Origin: Aurifilum marmelostoma
Taxonomy: Eukaryota > Ascomycota > Sordariomycetes > Diaporthales > Cryphonectriaceae
Reading direction: 5' to 3'
Length of the DNA: 64,000 nt
Assembly (NCBI GenBank): GCA_027559495.1
Contig: JAMXSV010000016.1
Span: forward strand, 1,116,001-1,180,000
Shown: in pieces, positions 59,171 to 64,000 of the stretch
Numbering within the stretch: the first letter of the stretch is position 1
Layout of the letters: every line of letters starts with the position of its first letter
The notes under the pieces: model-generated
Told to the model about the DNA's origin: nothing
The model's database searches: none
Seen by the model: the letters and a program-made list of their open reading frames with translations, nothing else
Program-made: the position numbers and the translations under genes

Positions 59171-62100
59171 GATGGCGATGTGTTTCGTGGTGGATCCAAC
59201 CCCTCTTGGGATGCCTTCAATTGGGACTGGCAATTTGAGGTGGCTGGGGATCAGGATGCAGATGTGCGCTGCTCGAGCACCACGAAGATGTCTTGATGTG
59301 GCAGCGATATTTTCTCAAGACCAGTTGCAGAGTGCTGAAGAATATGTGATGGGGGACGCAGTAGCTCGCTTTTCTGTCCCGTGCCTGCAGAGTTGTGCCA
59401 AATTCCCATTCCAAGACTCGATCCAATGTCTAAATGCGGCGTATGTACGACGCGGTACGTACTTGTCCTGAACGTCATTATTGATTCGCTGCCGAGCAAC
59501 TGCATGGGTAGGAGCAAGTCAAGAACAGGCAACAACAACCAAAGATGCAGCCTTATATAAGCAACAGATTAGGTAGGCGCCTAATAGACCCTTGCTGTAT
59601 GGCCCACCATTCCACTCTACAGCCTCCAACTTTCTCGGCCGTCCCCCCCCCCCAAATTTACCGTGGAAACTCGCCTGACGCTCGCAGCTCATTCTCTTCT
59701 TCTGGAAAAACTCAGATTAGGATGGCTGGTGCCGTTACAAGATTCGAATTCCTCTTTTCCTTGGATTCTTACTGTACTCCAATCCTGGCAAGGTCCACAC
59801 AGAGCCGCAGTGATCTGGCAAATCCACACCTCCACCAGCCTCCCTGTGCTGTCCGCTACGTGGCTCCTCGCAGCATGTCCTTTGAAAGCCCCATTGCTTC
59901 TTCGAACAAGACTGTTCTATGCACTTTGGTAATACGTCGAGCCATCAGTCCCATCTCGGTATTCTCGTAACTCTGTTTTTTTTTTCTTGAAATTATATTT
60001 TGCACACGGACATGCCTAGGAACAGACCGGGCCTTGATCCCTGCTCGCAAACTATCCGCTCAAGTGTCTGAACATCTGGACAGCGCACCGAAGTGTGTGT
60101 GTTGTCTCTGTGCTCCGTTATACCTTAGGCGGCATCCTAGCTAGTGTAGATTCCATTTATGCCTGGCTCCACGTTTCTACGATGTGTGTCTTGTCGTCTG
60201 CAAAAGGCCGAGGCAAATCACGAGGTTGAGAGGGATTGTCAAACGGATCGAAGCAGCGAACCTGGCCTACTTCTTGTATCGCTCATTTTAGCCAACCCAG
60301 ATTGCTTGAGAGGCTTCAAAATGAGTTTTTATCTTCCTTATGTGTATCAAAGTACCCTTATTGGACTTGGAAACGGCATCCGGTCCTCGTGATGGAAGCA
60401 CCTCAGAGGCAAGGTCTCATGAATGGCGATTTCGAGCCCCGGCCGAGTGGGACTTCATCGATGATAGGAGTGTACAATGGTGGCGCCTGTCAAATGTACA
60501 TTCTGGACTTTACTGATGGATGAGCCTGGCTCCCATTTCTGGTTCCAAAATCGCTCATCTGATCGGGATCTGAAATGCAGACAGACTCGTATGAGACCGA
60601 AATCTACTGTACACCTACACCTACCTCGGTGATACCCCTGCGCAGATACAGAGAGATTCTTGTAGACCAATCAAATCCTTTGGATGCAGTATTGCCGACT
60701 TCTACCTCTCTGGCCACGGGGTTTCAACTGATATCGACTTCACTCACCATTAAGTTTGCGCAAGTGAGGCCTCACCATGCCAAAGTTTGATTCTATTGTC
60801 AATAAGACCCTCATAAGGACCCATGCCAGCGAAGAGGATGTAAGGCGGAGGAGAGCAGGGATGCAACCGAGCTCCAACCTGGTCGTCCACACGCAGCGGG
60901 TGGGTAGCAGGCCCGCAGTAGACGATCTCAGGGTCGCGGAACGGTTCTGGAAATGCAATCTACTGTTGCACAGAACAGTACTACTGTACGTGAGGAACAC
61001 ATCTGAAACCAATGCAACGGGTGACTTGCCGAACTTTTCTCAGAACCGCCGCGATGGTCATGTAGGGGTTTCCCCAAACGATTTGGACATAGTACTATGT
61101 TGCCTCTTGTCGACGTTAGAGCAAGGCTGGCTGGCTGGCGGGCGACTGCTCGCCTCATCCGACGAGGCGAACCTTTGAGATTCGTTCCACATCATGCCAT
61201 TCGAGGTACTGATTTTCTGCCGCTAGAATGAACGTGGGTACATGGGACTTCATCTCCGTGTCTCACTGGGGGGTGGTAGCAAAAGAGGAGCCGCAAGGCG
61301 TCTCTCTCACTCACACAGACGTTAATTTAGGGGCCGCAGAAACAATCAGTATCCGGTCCAAGTAGACTGAAGCTCCATACCGGCTCAGGCTTACTGGCTC
61401 GAGCCACTTCGCAGGGCAGGGTGTCGTGGCTTCCATAGGCCGCAACGCCGGAACGTCAGGAACTGACTGCTCGTCTTGTTGATCGAGAGCTTGGCATGCC
61501 GGGCCAGAGAAAAAAAAAATTCAAAGCTCAAGCGCAGTTGCAGATCATGCCAAAAGGTGACTCGTCAATCAGGCGCATCCTGAGCTGCCGCCGCCCCCAT
61601 GGAATGATTTTCCCGGACTTCAAGATTCAAGGTGGGCCGCGCGATGAGATTGACTCCGGCTGTGTCGTCACTCTGGAATTTACTGGGTCGAGAGAGAAAA
61701 ACTGTCTGCCCACCTGCACCGGGTATTGAGTCGCTTCGTGCCAGTACATTGGACTAGTAGCTGCAAGCACGCAGTCCAGCTCCTGAGAGGGCGGAAGGGG
61801 ACGAGAGAGAGACCCGGTCGACTATCATAAGTTCATGCATCCAGCGCCGTGATACAGACGGAGGTGCAGCCCTGGTGAACTTTTTCCTTCCTTTTTTTTC
61901 CTTCTTTCGACGAGGTAACATTATGCCCAGAAAACCGCATTTCCCTTGCTTGCAAACTGGCGGTGACGACGTCAAAGCCGGCCTTCGATTGGACGGACGG
62001 ACGGGACCCCCCCCCCCCATGCAGTCCCATGTGCTGGTACGGGGTACAGGGCAGTGCGCGTATTCGAGACCAGAATGTCAGACGTGGCTGCATTATTCAA

Positions 62101-63518
62101 CCCAGTCTCCTGTACACTATAACCCCTGCGACCTTTTTGTGGTGCTCCATAGTGGTGGTGGTGGTCATGGCATCACAGGCATAGCTTATGGTTCCATGTC
62201 CTGAAGAGTCATCGGCGGCTGATGTGAGTCGTTGTTCGGGAGGCGAGCTGACGGACAGGGTGGGCGCCGTTTCACGCTGGTTGGATGTTCTCGGATGGGC
62301 TAATGAAGATGAGGAATTGACCACTTCCCATATGAGACGGCAGGACCACAGGAGGGAACACGCCATCTGGCAAGCTGGAGGGTTGCAATGCAGTGACTGT
62401 GGTGGGTGCTGCTTGATTCACAGCCACCACTGAAAGTTTGAAGCGGCCATCACTGCAAGCTATGGTACCTCCCCTCGGTACCACAGCGCCTATTGCTGCT
62501 CTTTTTGGTGACTGCCCATTCGTTCAAGCTTGTGAAAGTATCTTCTTACGCCCTCAGGTATGGCAACCTCCGCAAGTAAAGGATGGAGAGATACCTGTAC
62601 ATAGTAGTCTCGCTTAGCAGGGATATGCTAGCTATCTTTGCCGCATCGCAGTGCGGGTGCTGGGCCAAGTTGACCAATCACTGCAGCCAATCTTTCTTTT
62701 AGTGCCCTAAAATGACCCACCAAGAATGAAAAAGTTCTCCACGGGTCCAGATGTCGTACCTGCCTGCTGCTAACGGGCCCGCTGTAAACACATCCTGGTA
62801 CAGTCCGGGTGCTTGATTGAGGAGTGAAGGGACGGAAGTAGGAAAAGAGAAAAAAAAAAAAAAAAAAAAAAAGGAAAAAAAAGTTGTCTACAGTTCGCCA
62901 GCATACTTAGTACCCCTCCCCTGCCTCTGACCTCTCCCTCTCCTCCCCCCCCCTCCTACCCTTTCACTTGTTCCTGATCATCAGATCAACCATCTGCAAG
63001 ACAACGAAGTCGCCCTATCAACAATATACAAAATAGCAACAGAACTGCATCCAACTTCGTCGAGCCTACCTTTTTGTCAAGATGTTTTCGGTTGTCGCTG
63101 AGCTGTAAATACCCACTACGGGGCCCTCGGTCGAGTGCCTCACTCGACTGCTGGGTCTCGTAGTCACGCAGCATCATCGAGTATACCGACTCTTCGACGA
63201 AGTTTTCCAGACCATTTCCGCACGTCCTGAGCCTAGTCTCATCTCCAGGGCGACTTGACAGCTAGAAAGGCCTGTCTCTTGAAAGTCAACAGCAAACGAC
63301 ACCACTATACATACTTCTGTCCCACGCTGGGCTTCGACAATCGGTTCAGCACTTTCTGCATACAGACATCTCCCGTCCTCTCCCCCCTCATATTCTCAGA
63401 ACACCCTTCTTTGATCTCGACCGACCTCTCCCAGTCTCAATCAACACTCTGACCACCACCAAAGTCGATATTTTCTTCTTCTTTTTGCTTGCGGTTCCCA
63501 TATCTTCAGTCTTTCGAG
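59171..63518. other. Gene-free divergent stretch of about 4.3 kb
   Basis: Between the kinesin start and the start of the acidic protein at the right edge. It contains an A run at 62850-62872 and C runs at 59645 and 62009. The 300 nt before 63519 look like a normal pyrimidine-rich leader. No gene is supported. Confidence 0.5.
62850..62872 (+). repeat. 23-nt poly-A run
   Basis: Uninterrupted A run within purine-rich sequence, about 650 nt before the last gene. Confidence 0.9.
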
Positions 63519-64000
63519 ATGCCCAAGATCAAGATCAAACGGGCAGCCAAGGGCGGAAAGGCCGTCAAGGGCGTCAACAAGCGTCCGCAGAAGATACCTA
63601 CCAAGCCCGTGCCCCAAGCGCGCCGCGACTCGTCCTCCTCTCTGTCCTCCCCAGCCGACCTCTCTGACGAGGACGGCTACTCCGCTGTTGACGATGTCAG
63701 TGATTCGGACGACGACGACGAGGAACATGTCTTTGCGGCCGAGGAGGAGCATATCATCTCCAATGGATGGCATCAAGGCCGAGATGCCTTTGCCAGCTCC
63801 CCTCGGCCGGGTTTCATGGGCGTTTTCGAGTATCAAGATGACGATGCTGCTGATGCGGACAACGACCAGTCCGACGATGACGACACCAGCGCCTCGCAGC
63901 AGGGTATGCAGAGTTTTTCCAGCGATATTGATTTCGACGAGGCTGCGGACGAGAGCAGCAATGACAGCGAAAGCTGGAATGGCTTCTCTATGGAAGACGA
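63519..64000 (+). CDS. Acidic protein of unknown function, N-terminal part
   Basis: Partial; open to the right edge (160 codons). I do not recognise the family. The N-terminus is strongly basic (MPKIKIKRAAKGGKAVKGVN, then KRPQKIPTK), like a nuclear or nucleolar targeting segment. A Ser-rich linker follows (RRDSSSSLSSPADLSDEDG), then long Asp/Glu runs. The block EEEHIISNGWHQGRDAFASS and the repeated aromatic-acidic units (GFMGVFEYQDDD; SWNGFSMED) stand out from the low-complexity background and may mark the conserved core. Basic head plus acidic body is common in chromatin or nucleolar factors, but that is only a compositional guess. Confidence 0.75.
   Translation, partial: MPKIKIKRAAKGGKAVKGVNKRPQKIPTKPVPQARRDSSSSLSSPADLSDEDGYSAVDDVSDSDDDDEEHVFAAEEEHIISNGWHQGRDAFASSPRPGFMGVFEYQDDDAADADNDQSDDDDTSASQQGMQSFSSDIDFDEAADESSNDSESWNGFSMED

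Noticed and set aside
1..64000. tRNA genes, CRISPR arrays, prokaryotic operons, complete transposons
   Set aside because: I looked for the tRNA T-loop GGTTCRANTCC with matching D-arm, spaced repeats, transposase DDE/DDD blocks and reverse-transcriptase motifs on both strands and found none convincing.

Overview
The window is nuclear DNA of a filamentous ascomycete, most likely a Sordariomycete. The genes are broken by short introns (about 55-230 nt) with GTRAGT-type donors and CTRAC-like branch points. They are monocistronic, widely spaced, and carry simple-sequence and homopolymer tracts in leaders and introns. A 5S rRNA gene stands alone on the minus strand, as is usual in this group. The genus cannot be fixed from the sequence alone. 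All exon models below were built by hand from splice signals, reading frame and family motifs; no alignment was run.

Layout, left half: a partial ER thioredoxin/PDI-like gene (minus, runs off the left edge); TDP1 tyrosyl-DNA phosphodiesterase (plus); acyl-CoA-binding protein (minus); a 5S rRNA gene (minus); a seven-exon secreted RNase T2 (plus); SEC62 (minus); a small DUF7704-like membrane protein (plus); a long disordered protein with a CRIB-like motif (plus); a membrane-anchored phytase-type histidine acid phosphatase (plus); a small single-pass membrane protein (plus); an inositol monophosphatase (plus); and an F-box-like protein (minus).

Layout, right half: an MFS transporter (plus) that needs a 4-nt micro-exon to stay in frame; the Hsp90 co-chaperone Cns1/TTC4 (plus); a KilA-N/APSES-type Xbp1-like transcription factor (minus); an aldo-keto reductase (minus); DNA topoisomerase II (plus); a complete eight-exon class I sesquiterpene-synthase-like gene (minus) with no visible tailoring partners; a kinesin-6-like motor (minus); and the start of an acidic unknown protein (plus, runs off the right edge).

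Most genes are housekeeping and do not form a pathway. Two DNA-topology genes (TDP1 repairs topoisomerase-DNA adducts; TOP2 makes them) share the window but lie about 42 kb apart, so no functional cluster is implied. The most unusual items are the orphan terpene synthase, the 4-nt micro-exon, a run of SUMO-interaction-like motifs in the TOP2 tail, and a perfect 14-bp hairpin inside an RNase T2 intron. Four long stretches (10.7-13.5, 24.9-29.0, 36.5-41.7 and 59.2-63.5 kb) hold no gene I can support.
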